A stretch of 64,000 nt of DNA from Holtermannia corniformis (Eukaryota > Basidiomycota > Tremellomycetes > Holtermanniales). The notes beneath the pieces are model-generated. The model did no database searches and was not told the DNA's origin. It saw only the letters and a program-made list of their open reading frames with translations. Shown here piece by piece: positions 22,301-35,133 of the stretch (within the stretch, counting starts at the first letter, position 1; every line of letters starts with the position of its first letter). Position numbers and translations under genes: made by a program. The stretch covers positions 109,049-173,048 of the forward strand of contig BCIJ01000023.1 of assembly GCA_001599935.1 (NCBI GenBank), written 5' to 3'.

Positions 22301-25300
22301 GTGATCAAGCGCAAGGCACGGAATCCCTTGATGGCTCGTGTGAAACGACTGAGCTCGCCGACGTAGATGACCGAGGCTGCCAGGTTGACCAGGATAGTGA
22401 CGAGAATGATAAAGTCGAAAACGTTCCAGACAGACAGCAAGTATGCGTTTGGCGCAAACATGAAGCCGTCGGCGATGACCTTTATGAGGAATTCGAGGAT
22501 GAAGACGGCTCCGAGGCCCGTCTCGACCTTGTCAAACCAGGTCAGGCTCTCGACGCCATGCTCATCGACCCAAGCTCGGCGATAGGTTGGGGTCGCGATT
22601 GCGATGACGACAATGCTGCCCACTACAGACGAGAAGACGGCAAGCTTGAGTGCAAAGTGGGCGACAGGGACGGCAGGGCGGCCATGGATGCGCTCTCCGT
22701 ATGCAGAAGGGACGCAAGCCTGACACAGGCGACGTAGTGGGTTGCGCGAGCCAAAGAGCCATAGAGTCTTGTCGAAGCCGGGATGGGAAGCGATAAAGTC
22801 GGCTTGCTGGTTACGCCTTTCACGTACGGCGTCGGCGTGCTCGTCCGAGGTCGCAGCACCCGTGGCGTTCGTCGGCAAGAGGTTGGTACTGTAGATGAGA
22901 TATCCGTGCAATGTGTTGGGACGGTACTTACAGGTCGCGATCGTCATCCCACGTATCGTCTGCAGATGCTGTATGCCGGACTGAAGCCGAGGCCTCGCGC
23001 TCTGCCGATTGACGGCCCAGCAAGCGCCCGATTGCTTTGCGTACACCGGACGAGACCGGTGCGATACCCGGCTGTTTGTTGAGCTCATGATGCCAAACAT
23101 CTCAACTCACCAGAGTGTCATCCATGGCGCCAAGATTCCGCATGACATCCTTTTTCATAGGCAACACGAGGCTGTCTGGTATAGCTTGCACTGTGACCGA
23201 CTTTGGTTTTGCTTGCATGAGTCGATATGGGTTCAAGCGATCGATCCAGCTGACGTGGGCTGAAATGGGCTCGGTCCGCTGGATAAAGGCTTCGACCTGC
23301 TGTTTCCGTTTGGCATCCTCGGCAATGTCAAAGTTCTGGACATGAGCAGGTATCTCTCGCGTGTACGGGTGACGGACCTCGTTGATGACAGCAATGAACA
23401 TTTGTAAGACGATGACTGCAGAGTGATGAGCGACTGACACTGCCAAAGCATTCAACCCACAGTTGGCAAAGAGGAACCATCCGCAGATGAGGATTGCCGA
23501 GATGACCCCTTGCTTGTATTGAAAGGCGCTGACGAGCTGGCAGGTGTGAGAAGCCGATATAGGGCTGTACGTACACGTACCACCGTGTAGAGAAGATCGG
23601 TCTGTGCGTGTCAGCGTCCAAGATGCCATCACAAGAGCATACCCAGTTTTCCGACGAAAAGACCTGTGCTGGTAAGCTGACGTTTATCGTGTGCAATCAC
23701 ATACTTGGTACATGCCGAGATACGAGTTGTACTGCTGTGAAAAGGTAATGTTCTCGTCCCCTGCTGGAATGTCGCCACGAAACAGTTGAACCGCCTGCAG
23801 ATAGTGTCAGGCTGCTCGCGCGGAGTGGTGGCGTACCGAAAGGGCGGCTACAAAGTTGATCAAAAACAGGAAAGCGACCATGTTGGCCAGTCCTGCATAG
23901 CCACCAAACACTGTCCTCTGCAACGTGTCAGCCAAGCTCTCGAAATGCAGAGGCCAGATCACTCACCAACAGCGGTCTCATACGAGGGACGGCAAGCACC
24001 ACGCGATACCACCTCAAGAGCTGGAATACCGTCAGCCAAGGATATACGCCCGAGTTGGCGATAGCTGGGATCTGGATGACGCTGGCGGCTACGGCGAGGA
24101 ACAGATCAAAGTTGTTGTTGGACGCGTGGAAAAACTTGCGCCAATCGGGGAAATAGCCCATGAAGCGGATGATCATCTCCAAGTCGAATGCAAGTGTGAA
24201 CGCAAGCTCGATGTTGGCTAGGCTGATCAGCTGGCATTCCTAGTCTGGTGAACGACCTACCCATGAGATCGACGCGCGAGGCGGTTGTATTCGCCGTTCG
24301 CGTTGCCTGTATCACGACGTCGACAAGGATCAGGGCCACCCAGATCATTTGCGATCGCCGATAAACGCTGCGCAGGCGATTCGGCCACAACCGGCTTTTC
24401 GCCTCGGCGTCGGTAAACGGATCGAGGCCGCGGGTGTCGGTGGTGGTACTGCGCTGTGAGCAGTGCCACAGATGATCCCGCAAGCGTACCTGCTGGCGCC
24501 GAAAGCACTGCGTCTCGTCTCGGCGCGAATCGCTTTGAAGGTGTTGACGACGACTGCGACAAAGAGGTTGATGAGCCAAAAGTTGAGGACGATGACGCCG
24601 GCGATAAAGTAGAGGGATGAAGAGTAGTAGTCGGAATCCATGGCTAGGTACATGACGGGAGCCCAGGTGTTGACTGCGTGCGTCAGTGCTCGCTCGGTCT
24701 TGAACGGACGCACCCGAAGCAATGACGATGACCTGCATCGCGGCCGCGAAAATGTGATCAAAGCTCTGTGCGTTGTCGTGCGGATTCGAGTCGGTGAGCT
24801 GTAGTGATCAGAGTTCAGTGTCTGCGAATAGATTGGCTCACCTGGCAGATCTGACCCAAGGGACAGATGTACCCTTTCGGGCCCGCATCCGACGTGAAGC
24901 CTTTAGCGTCGAGGAACGCAACCGGGTGCAAGGTTGAATTGACATGGCCTCCGCATAGTTGCTCGGTTGTGAAGACATTGGTCGAGTTGTTGGGATCTAT
25001 CGGGTCAGTTGTGGCCACGGACGATCACTGTACTTGCCGGTGTAGATGCAGACGCGCCGGAAGGAGCCTTTGAACGCTTGCACGCCGATGATGGAGAATA
25101 GGATCAAGGCAAAGATGACAAAGGCCGAGACGCGGACGAGCATCGGGCCGGCGCGCTTGAGCGAGTGCAGGATCGTCTGCCGGTTTCAGCTCGTGTCGGA
25201 CCCGGCCAAGGAACGTACGGTGGTACCGCTCGTGACGACGAGCAGTCTTCCCGCACGCAGCACACTAAGCGCTCGAAAAACATACAAGTGGCGGTCGTCT

Positions 25301-26711
25301 GTAGCCTCGTTGCGGGACAGTGCGAGCAGAAACATGATCCAGAACGCAGCAATGGCGACGAGATCGACTCGATGCCAAGAGTGGCGGAGGAACGGGCGAC
25401 CCTGGGCCGCAAGTGATTGCTGTTTCGCTACGGCTTTCTGGAACGGCGCTTCGGTGATGACGGATGCCATGGTCCCTTTGCGCCTCGGCGTCTTGGGTTT
25501 CGGTCTGTCAGGCTGGTGCTTGCTCCGCCAAGCTTGAGACATGAACACGGCGTCTTTGTCGTGCGCGGGCACACTGGCGTCTGGCAGTGCGATGGACGAA
25601 TCGGCCGTGACGGCCGAATGCTGGCTGACGGCGTGGACGAACCGACGGCGTACCGACTTTGCACGCTGGAGAAAGCTCGTCGGGACGTTGCGCAGGCTCG
25701 GGTCTGGGCCTGTCAGGTCTGCCGTTCGGACCCGGGGATCGAGGATGAGACCCGAGACGATGATCCGTGCGGCCATTTCCAGCGTGAAGATGATGAAGAG
25801 GACAAAGAGGACATAGTCTTCCCATGATTGAAAGTAGCCCGTGTTTGGGCGCGGCGTGTTGAGCGGTTTGGCCGCTTGGATGGTGAGGACGACGACGTTG
25901 AGGATGATGAGGAGTAGGATGGCTTGTTCGGTAAACCTGGGTTGTCAGCGCGCTCGAGCGGTAGGACAACGCACTTGAACTTGATCAGGCTGTACATGGC
26001 CAGCCTAAGCTTGCTGTCTGGCCCTAGCACGCCCAGCGTCTTGCCCACGAGCGCTTCGGGTGGACGAGGTTCTGGCCTTGCACCATCTCTCTGGTCGTCT
26101 GGCACCGCCTGGACCGTATCGACCGGTTCCAACTCGTGCTCTTCTCCATCCACATCATCAAGCCTGAGCCGCTTGTCGCCATCACTGCCCATAATGTTGA
26201 CGACTCTGACACTAGCCCGCCTAAAGCTGTCCGACACGGCTCGCACGGTCGGACTGCGCGCGAGCGAGTTTGCGAACCGGAGCGGGGACGTTGCAGGCGT
26301 CTTGATCAGACCATCTTGACCGTACACACGCTGCCTAGTCGAGCGCGGGGTCGAGGCCGATGCTGATGATCCAACATCGAAATACCCTTGCTGCCCTGTA
26401 CGACTCGTCAACCGCTCTAAATCCTCTTTGGAGCCCGAGAACGGTGCCGATTCCACATCGTGTCCATGGCTGTACACCAGCGGGCGGTCGATCGAGCTGT
26501 CCGAACCAGCAGCGGCCGAGTCGTACTGGTATGGCCGGTGCCCGCCGTCGAGCGGGTGGGCGACCCGCGCAGGGTTGGTGATGATGACCTCGTCGTCTTG
26601 GCTGCTCTTGTTCCAGCTGAGCCGGCGCGAGACGTGCGAGTCGCTCGAGGACGGGACAGGACTCGATGGTCGGATGGCCGTGCTCGAGCTCATGCCGTCG
26701 CGGTCGCTCAT
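19354..26711 (-). CDS. CCH1: Voltage-gated-type calcium channel alpha subunit Cch1
   Basis: Cch1 with Mid1 forms the fungal high-affinity plasma-membrane Ca2+ channel. The frame starts [15 protein letters not shown] and is cut by many short introns. It ends in an acidic tail ([13 protein letters not shown]) with TGA at 19354-19356. Four channel repeats can be followed in order: repeat I with S1 [17 protein letters not shown] and an S4 with Arg spaced through [13 protein letters not shown], then repeats II, III and IV. The selectivity-filter residues are Asn in repeat I (SVNTW, codon 24669-24671) and Glu in II (FSSENW, 23649-23651), III (VSLEGW, 21930-21932) and IV (EGWNG, 20823-20825). [13 protein letters not shown] and [17 protein letters not shown] are S6 segments. 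The length of about 2,000 residues fits the family. It converges with the AVT gene (59 bp between stop codons). Confidence 0.95.
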
Positions 26712-27021
26712 GTTGGTGGTGACGGTGGATGACTAGTACGAGCTCATCGTGTTCTCTCGCTCCCAGTGAGATCTGTGCAGCTGTCAAGCGTCGACAACGA
26801 CGAGAACACCATCAACAAGATGGCATCCTCACTCGCTGCTCTCCACGTCACCACATTCGCAGCAATCCTCATCCCAGTGCCCTCCCTTCCTCTAGCCATG
26901 CTCTTGCCATACTCGAGCAGTCTATGCATATGCAGTGGGATGGAATGAGTGGGTAGTACAATGAGTAATAGCAGCAGTCCATAGCAAACGAATGTCCTTC
27001 CAGTCTCCAGCCTCCAATGTC
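26712..27021. other. Intergenic, CCH1 upstream region
   Basis: The 310 bp lie between the CCH1 start and the 3' end of the next minus-strand gene. No gene is seen. This must contain the CCH1 promoter. I recognise no specific site. Confidence 0.4.
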
Positions 27022-29593
27022 CTAGTTGATAAACGGGCGCGAGCGGTGCTCTCGCCTCGGGGCAGCTGGCGCTTGCGGCTGTTCCGGCGCAGCAAGGCCA
27101 TCCAGCCCACCCGCGATACTCCTCCTCCACTCCTCCGTCTTGCGCGCCGCACTCAGCTTCGGAACGTGCGGTAACACGGTCTCGCGCTGGTGCTGGTGCT
27201 GGCCTTCAGGTTCGCGCGCGACGCGATCCCGTTCCCTGCGCCGCATCTCGTCGCGCTCGCGCTTGGTCGTTTGCGCCCACTTATCACGCGCTTCAGCGAC
27301 ATCGACTTGTTCTTGCATCTTGGACGACACGGGTTCTTGCAGCTTGGAGATGCGGCGGCGATGGCGCGCATCGAGCTCGTCGTACGTCAGCGTTCGCGGC
27401 GGTGCGGCCGGCTTGGGCCCAGAAGCCGGTTTCGCATGGCCGATGATGACGGGCGGGCCGAGGCTGACGCGCGAGCCTGAACCAGAGGGGAAGCGCGCGT
27501 GGATGGGAGAATCACCATCGCTGGCGGTGGTACGGTCTTGTAGTGGTATCGTACCCGACCGCTTCTCGTCCGAACTCGTAGCCCCACTACTGCCCGCCGC
27601 CGTCCCGAGCTCGAATGCACTCATCGTGCGCTGCCTACGATCCAGAGCTTTGGCAACACCGTCCGAGACGACGACGTACTCGCTCCGCCTTGTGCCCGGC
27701 ATCGCCGTCGTCGGGATCGGCGCCGTGATGCCAGCAGGCGGCGTGACAAGCTTGCGTTCGTGCAGGTACGCGTCCCAGTCTGATTGCGGCGAGTGCGAGT
27801 GGGGCTTTGACGAGCCGTTCGGTGGCAACGTCGGCGAGGCAAGAGGTGAGCCGCCGGGGGTGAGTAAACGCCCGCTCGCGATCGACACCCTGCGACTGAT
27901 CGGTTCGCTGCCACCGAGCGTTGGCGTTGGCGTCCCTGCGCGCAGTTGATCAATCGATCCACGCACATCCCGGCGCACGCGCTGAACCTCGGCCAGCAAC
28001 TTGATCTTTTGTTCCAGTTCGGGATCCATCGGCTCTTCGGGCGACAACGCGCGGTTCCCGACATCGATCGGCCCAAGGTGCTCGGTCGGTTCCAGCGTCG
28101 GCGACTCGACCGCTACGCTTTCGTACCGCGCCGTGGGCGTCAACCCGAGCGAACTCGACGCGCGCGCGTCGCCGAACCCGAGCTGCGGGAGCGCAGGACT
28201 CTTCGGTGAGCCTTGGCCGTGGCCGTATCTAGCCTCCCACTCGGACAGATCGCCCTTGACGTCTTTGAAGCGCTCGGCCGCTTTGGTTTCTTCTTCTGCT
28301 TCTTGCCGCGCGGCTTCGAGGTCGCGCATCTGTTTCAGTCTCGCTTGGAGAATGTTGAGCACGCGGAACTGGATCGCGGCCCCGATCTACGCGGTCAGTA
28401 TTCCCGACAGCGGAGCTTTGGCTCGGGACTCACCACGACCATTGCCGCCAAGACGCCGAGCTCGACCTGCATCGTCTGCGTCAGAGGGTACTTGTCGCCG
28501 CCGAGTTTGGGAAACAGGGTGTGAAAGCCCAAGTTGTAGATGTAAAACTCTTTCAGGCCGCCTCGGGTAAAGCAGTCGATCCCGAGTGTGAACGCGGTTG
28601 CGCCGATCCTGCGCCGTGTCAATTTTAGTGAACGCTCGCCGAGTCGCAGCTCACGCACCATGCGGTGCTAGCGAGCAGCATGACCGGCGTTAGCTTTGGT
28701 ACCAAGCCGAGAACAAACGTTGCGAGCGTCACGCCGCCAAACAGGCCCCAGCGCGCGACGACGCCGTGCACGACGCCGTCGGCTTTCGTGGCCATGACGA
28801 ACCAGGCAAGGGCGAAGCCGCCGGCGGCGCCGACCCAGTACTGGGCAAACTTCCAAAAGAAGATGCCGATCCCGGAACCGACGAGGGCGGCGATGATGCT
28901 GGCGAGCAGGTAGAGGCCGCGCAGGGTGCGCGAGGGCGGGTTGGGCGAGGGCGGTTGGAGTGCTGGCTCGACGCTGTGGGAGTCAGCCAGGCAGGATCAA
29001 TGGAGCCGATTAAGCCACCGACCCAAAGCGGAGGATCATGACGAGGGTAAAGACCATGAGGGTGTAGCCGGAAGCGATCGCGAGGGAAGACCTGGGGGAT
29101 GTCAGCGTGTTCGCGTGCGCCACCCGACGCACCATCGGTTCTTGCCACCGAGCACGGCGACGGGGATTCCGCTGACGATCAGCAGGCCGCCGAGTACGCC
29201 GTACGCCGGGTCGAGCGCGATATGGAAAGGGAGCCAGTCGAGGGTCGAGTTCCATGGGATGGCCGTCTCGTTGCCGGCCAGGGTCGTGTTGACGGAGGAT
29301 CCGGTCTGGTTGATGGTCGAGGTCGGGATGGCAGACGAGTTGAGGGTGAGGGTGAGGACGAGCGAGGTGGTGACGGCTTGAGACTGGCCGGAAGAGGTCG
29401 GGAGGACGGAAAGGACGGTGGTGGTGATGAGGACGGCCGAGGTGTTGGACGGTGCGGTTGGGGTTGAAGACGCCGAGCGGTTCGTTGTAGATGCGGATAC
29501 TGACGACTGCGGTGACTGCGATGGAGCAGAGGATGAGTCTTGGGCCGAGACGGCGACGGCGCAGGCGAATGCGATGAGCCAGTGCAGACGCAT
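27022..29593 (-). CDS. Seven-helix membrane protein with DUF4203/TM7SF3-like domain
   Basis: The protein starts with a signal peptide (MRLHWLIAFACAVAVSAQ) and a Ser/Thr-rich, N-glycosylation-rich ectodomain (several NST, NTT and NET sites). Seven hydrophobic segments follow: YGVLGGLLIVSGIPVAVLGG, IASGYTLMVFTLVMILRFG, LRGLYLLASIIAALVGSGIG, VGAAGGFALAWFVMATKAD, GGVTLATFVLGLVPKL, LLASTAWIGATAFTLGID and VELGVLAAMVVIGAAIQF. This order of Gly-rich helices resembles DUF4203, found in fungal membrane proteins. The long cytosolic C-tail (about 440 residues) begins with a charged coiled-coil (LKQMRDLEAARQEAEEETKAAERF) and is otherwise disordered and Ser/Pro rich. Introns interrupt the helical part. TAG is at 27022-27024. 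The molecular function is unknown to me. Confidence 0.78.
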
Positions 29594-31204
29594 TGCGGCT
29601 GTGCTGGTCGATGGTGTGCGATGCTGCTGCCAGTGTCAGCCTGTTTGAGCGGCGAGAGTGGAGCTGGCGAGGCTAGAAGCAACGAGGGCGTGCACAAGGT
29701 CGAGAAGCGGAGGGCAGCGGTCGAGAGTTGATCAACACGGCTTGCGAGCACGAGCCAAAGGGTGCGAGCTTGTCACGAAGGACGGTACGCTGTGTGCGTG
29801 TTTGCACACACGCAGGGTGGATGAGCCGTGCAGCGCGCGCAGCAGTTGACGATAGCAGACAATCATGAGCTCAAGCCATCCATTCGATACCCGTCGTCGT
29901 CGTCGTCGTCGTCGTGCTCTCACTCACCTGCAGCGATCGGGCGTGCGTCGATCCGGCGTCGAGTTGGAGTGCTTCTTGGCTTGTCCGGACGCTGATGGCT
30001 GTCACCGGCTCGTGCTCGACAGCTGGACAGTGAGCATGCACGCAGCTGGATCCCACTGGCAAGGTGGACGATGCTGGCGAGGACACGGTAGATGTTGAGC
30101 GGCGTCGACAGGGTTCTCAACCCAACGCTCAACAACTGCGACCGGGCCATACATAGTGCACAGCAGCATGCAAGAGGTACTCGCTCGGCGTACACTGGAT
30201 CGTATCCATGCAGTTGATGCGAGTGTGCGACGTGTAGCAGGAAGAGCTGAGCAGACTGGGATGCTGTATCGTCGTCCGCCGCCGTGTCCTCGATGCTCTC
30301 CTCGATGCTGTTGCTGTTGCTGCTCCCTGCTCGACAGGCCATCAGACTGCGTCCCATTGATGCATGCAACGAGTTGATCATGGCCGTCGATCCCAACAGC
30401 AAGCAGCGCATCCCATCCATAGACAGCATCATCCGGGATCCCGGCTTGCTCACGCTCACCATCACCGCAGCACTCGCATTGCTCAACTCGACCTCGACAA
30501 CGTTGGACAGCTCGGAGGATCCTTGACAGTCCTGCAGAGCACGTATCAGCACGCCAGCATCCACACCCAGCACCCAGCACCGCTGCTCCGGCTGCATCAC
30601 CACCGCCGTCCGTGCTCAGCCGTCGACGCCGCTTCCCACTCTGCTGTCTGATCCAAACTCAGCTTCAACTCCGCCCTCAGCCCATTCTCCATCACCTCAT
30701 CCGCCTTCCTGTCTGTTCTCGAGCTCCGCTCGGTCGTCACCAGAGAGCTCGGCCCAGGCGCCGCTCGCGATCCCACCATTCTCCCTCCCCTCGTCGCCGT
30801 CCTTTGAGCCGTGCGCGATCCTCAAACGCACAGCGTGCGATGGCGTCAACGAGCGCTCAACGGAGACGGCGCGAGAGCAAAGCCGAGTCGGATCGAGCCA
30901 TAAGGCCGCCTACACTCCGCCAAGGTGCGTGTGCTCCTCTCTGCCTGTCTAGTCACCCGGGGCGACCACTCAGCACTGCTGCCGACCCCTCGGTCTTGCA
31001 TCTCCATTCGCGAGTACACTGTGCACGCGTAGATCTGCGTTGGCCCGCCCAGTTCATCTGTTTGCGATCGTCCTCCCCGGATCGCCTGCCCGTCGCACAG
31101 GCCTTCGCTTCCACCCGAGGCCTTCGCACCCGTCGTCTCCGCCGCGAGCGCACAGCACCGAGCTTGCTAGCACCTGCCTCGTCTCCATCTCCGTCTCCAT
31201 CACA
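29594..31204. other. Long intergenic region between two divergent genes
   Basis: The 1.6 kb between the membrane-protein gene and DUG2 holds a (GTC)n microsatellite at about 29895-29921 and several open frames on both strands that lack family resemblance, splice support or start context. The largest (29920-30603, minus; 30612-31214, plus) have Ser/Arg-rich shadow-like composition. The segment 30880-31200 is C-rich and pyrimidine-rich, as expected for a 5' leader of DUG2. Confidence 0.5.
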
Positions 31205-34200
31205 ATGTCGCTGACAGACGCTACCCTGCTTCCCACCCTCTACGATTCCCTCGCTTCCCCGCCGCTCTCACCGACAACGTCTGTGCACTCGCGCTCACCC
31301 ACCAAACGGACCATTGTCGACTTGTCAACTGTCACGCCTCGCTTGACCCCCGCGGCGTCCCCACCGGTGCCGTGGTACACCCCGGAACGCCCACTACTCG
31401 GTCTCGATATCGACTGTATCGGGCATGACTGTGCTTCCGCCATCCCAACACCCATGCCACGCAACATAGACAGCTTGACGAGAGAGGCCCAGGGCGAGCT
31501 GCCCGTCTTGGCCCATCTCCTCGGCGCAGGCAAGGGCCGCGTGCTCAGCCTAGGTCGGTCCTGCACCTCCCCGCGGCAGTGCTGACACGGCACAGCCGCA
31601 GACGACCAATACGTCTATTCAGGATCCCAGTCGGCCGATAATGGCATCGTCGTCCGTCCCGTTGACCCGAACGCCTTCGCCGCTGACAAGGCGTCTTGCA
31701 GGTCTTCTCGCGCAACTCGCTCCAGCCGCTCTATCGCCTTCTCGGCCATACCGGCTCAATCTTGGCCCTCATGGTCGTCAAGGACAAAGGATGGCTCGTG
31801 AGCGCTAGCAGTGAGTGGGATCGTTGTGATAATGTGGCTAACGTCAACAGGCGGAGGCGACGTTAGGGTGTGTACATTGCGTATTGCAGCTGTAGCTGAC
31901 CCGACCAGATATGGTCGACCAAAACCCTGACACCGCTGTACATTATCCACCCGTGTGACGATACATCTGGCGACGTCTACACGCTAGCGTGGGACGCGCG
32001 CGCAGGCGGCACCCTCTATTTTGGTCAGTCTGCTTGCAATCGCAAATTGTGCTCACCGTCTAGGCTGCCAAAACACATCGATCGAGTGGGTCAGCTTTGG
32101 TAACGCTCTCTCACCGCGAACGCGGAAAACATCCAACGGCGGCGCGGCAATTGCGTTGAATCCTCACGCTGTACCACCGGCGACGTCCCCCTCGCACCTT
32201 CCGCAAGCAACCGCTTCGAAACCGCAGCGATCAGGCCGGTACCGGCCCCACAAGTTTTTCGACTCGTGGACACCCACACGGAGTGGGACGTCGACCCCGG
32301 CCTCGCCTCAACCGTACACCCCGCGTGCCGACGCGCCAGGGTACTTCGCGACTGGGGATGAAGACCTCCCGCAGCAAGCCGAGGTCAAGGAGATTGAAGT
32401 TCAGAGCGAGGCTCGCGTCTCGACCGCGCATTACGGCTACGTGTACGCGATCGAGATGATCCAGCGTAAAGATCAAGTCTGGCTCGTCTCGGGTTCCGGC
32501 GATTCCGATGTCAAGGTGAGTTCTTGCAGTGTCACGCGACAGGCTGACGAGCCAGATCTGGCGCTGCATCGAAGGCGGCGGCTTGGAGGTCTTGCGGCAT
32601 TTCAGGTGTGTAGCCTTGTCAGCGCAGGCAAGGGCTGACGGATTGCGCGGAAAGTGATTTACGTGGCGCGGTATTGTCACTCGCGACGAGGGATAGCTTG
32701 CTTTTCGCCGGGTTGCAGGATGGTCAGATCATGGTGTGTGGCGTCGCTTGACTTGATCAGGTGATTGGAGCTGATCGGCCAGGTGTGGGATCTCGAGACT
32801 GGCGCTTGCATTCGGTCCATCATGGCGCACGAGGTCAGTCTCATGTGCGCTACATTACACGGTCGGACTGACGCCAGCAGGGCGATGTACTCAGCATGAG
32901 CATGCTCGGGACCGATCTCTACACGGCCGCCGCAGACGGCCGGGTCTTGGTTCGTGACTTAGTGCACCTAAAAGTATCAGCTAACGCCGCAGCGCTTCAA
33001 CCGTCAATTCGACTGCACGGCCGCTTTCCGCGCTCATTCAGGCATCATCCTCTCGTCGTTCGTCGTACCGGGTATCCGGGAAAAGTACGAGCTCTATACG
33101 GCCGGGAACGACTCGTTTATCAAAGTGCGTGCTCGTATGGCATGGCCGTGGGGCATATACTGACGCCACGGGCAGATATGGACAATCGACCTGGCAGAAG
33201 TGGACAAAGCTGGTGCTGAAGACGTCAAGAGCGAAGGCGACGTCATGCTCTATGCTCTTTCCAAGCTGGTCGCAATCCCGACCGTCAGCGACGATGAGCA
33301 CCGCGAGGAGTGAGTCCGCCGTTGTGCGTCGTGAGCGGGGCTGATGCCACCAGCTGCCGTCAAGGTGCGCACTTGCTGCGCAAGATATTGCTTCAACTCG
33401 GTGCCAAGGCGGATTTGGTGGGTCGCTTATGCATGTCGGGACCAGAACTGATGGGTGATATAGCTCCCGGGCAGCCCGGGCAAGAACCCGATTGTCACGG
33501 CGACTTTTACCGGTCTGGCGTCTGACAAGCCGCGCAAGAGGGTCTTGTTCTATGGTCAGTCGGCTGGAAGTAAAGCAAGGCACACGCTGACAGTCGGAAG
33601 GCCACTACGACGTCCAGCCGGCGATCGAAGCCCGCTGGCAATCGGACCCGTGGAAGCTTTCTGGCCGCAACGGGTGGGTCCGCCGCTGTTGTCCGAGCTC
33701 GCTGACAGGTTAGGTATCTTTACGGCCGCGGCGTGTCAGATAACAAGGGCCCGATCCTTGCCGTTGCTTGTGCCGCCGCGGCGCTGCGGGATCGTCGCGA
33801 GCTTGACGTCGATGTCGTGCTCTTGATCGAAGGCGAAGAGGAGGCCGGCAGTACCGGTTTCGCCGAGGCTGTCCGTCGACACAAGGTGAGTCTAGTCGTG
33901 CCCAGGTGCTCATGCTGATGTGCGCAGGACGATATCGGCCACATTGACGTCATCCTGCTCTCCAACTCGACTTGGCTTGGCGAGGAGAACCCATGTGTGG
34001 TGTTTGGCATGCGCGGGGTGATCTATGCCAGCCTTGCAGTGTCCAACGATAATCACGATGCGCACAGGTGGGTAGTGGCGGCGTGTGTGTGCCAGACTGA
34101 CGTAGTCTGCAGCGGTGTCGATGGCGGCGCAGTCCAAGAACCCATGATCGACATGGTCCGCCTGCTGTCCTCGATCGGCGATGCGAACAAGGTCAAGATC

Positions 34201-35064
34201 CCCGGGTTTTGTCAGTCTCTCTGCCTATGATCTCGACGGAGCTGACGACCACAGACGACGCCGTTCGCGCTCAAGACGATACCGAGCTCGAGCTGCTCAA
34301 AGCCGCTGCTACGGCCTCCGACGCCAAAGTCAGCGATCTCGTCCGGAAATGGCGCCATCCAACGTTTTCGATCGCAAACGTCACCTCGTCGGGTGCGGCC
34401 AACAATACGATCATCCCCCGAAGAGTCACCAGCAGCGTTAGCTTCCGTCTTGTGCCCGACCAGGTCGGTTGCATGGGTGGCTCTGCCGCACGCAGTACGC
34501 TGATGTATGTAGAAACTCGACGTGATTGTCGACGCCATCAAGCAATATTGTCATCAGTCATTCAAGGAGCTCGGATCGAACAACAAGTTTGAGGTGAGTT
34601 GCCAGTTTCCATGTGGCCGCTCCTCACGGCAATAGCTCGAGATCAAGCACCAGGCTTGCTGGTGGCTTGCATCTCTGCAAGATCCATATTTGAAAGCGCT
34701 CGAGCAGGCCGTCGAGAAAGTCTGGGGTGTCGAGCCGCTCAAGATCCGGGAAGGTAGGTGGTTGTAGGAGATCGGCTTGGGTCGCTGACAGACTGCAGGC
34801 GGGACGATCCCGACCATCAACTTTTTGGAAAAGGAGTTTTCAGCTCCTGTCGTGCATCTTCCTCTGGGTAAGTACCACCTACAGCTCTGTTCACTGCTGA
34901 CGCCGCGCAGGGCAAGCCAGCGATGCGGCTCATCTGCCAAACGAACGCATTCGCTTGCAAAATCTGCGGTGAGTCGGCGTACACTCTGCCTTGCGATCAC
35001 TGACGTGCGCAGACACGGCAAACGCGTCGTCGAGGAATACCTCGCTCGGGTGGCCAAGCTCTAG
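31205..35064 (+). CDS. DUG2: Glutathione-degradation protein Dug2 (WD40 plus M20 peptidase)
   Basis: Dug2 pairs with the amidotransferase Dug3 to cleave glutathione independently of gamma-glutamyl transpeptidase. The N-terminal half has WD40 blades (VYSGSQSADNGIVV, IWSTKTLTPLYII, WLVSGSGDSDVKIW, LFAGLQDGQIMVWDLETG, LYTAGNDSFIKIW). From about 33215 the M20 metallopeptidase follows: GHYDVQP (near 33600, metal His/Asp), GRGVSDNKGP, LIEGEEEAGS (catalytic and metal Glu), NDNHDAHSGVDGG, and GGTIPTINFLEKEF near the end. This fusion is diagnostic of Dug2. At least 15 short introns are present. The Ser/Pro insert around 32110-32330 is poorly conserved. ATG at 31205 follows a pyrimidine-rich leader and TAG is at 35062-35064. 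Confidence 0.94.
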
Positions 35065-35133
35065 GCGTAAAGCAGCTGCATCATAGTCGTATATACATTA
35101 CCGCATTGTAGCATCTCATGGATTCGCGTGTTT

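Noticed and set aside
29895..29921. (GTC)n microsatellite as a coding repeat
   Set aside because: It lies in intergenic DNA with no supported frame; plain simple-sequence repeat.
29920..30603. 227-codon minus-strand open frame
   Set aside because: Composition is low-complexity, no domain or splice partner is visible, and an equally long frame exists on the other strand. It is likely chance in GC-rich DNA.
30612..31214. 200-codon plus-strand open frame before DUG2
   Set aside because: Ser/Arg/Pro-rich composition without family resemblance overlapping the probable DUG2 leader.
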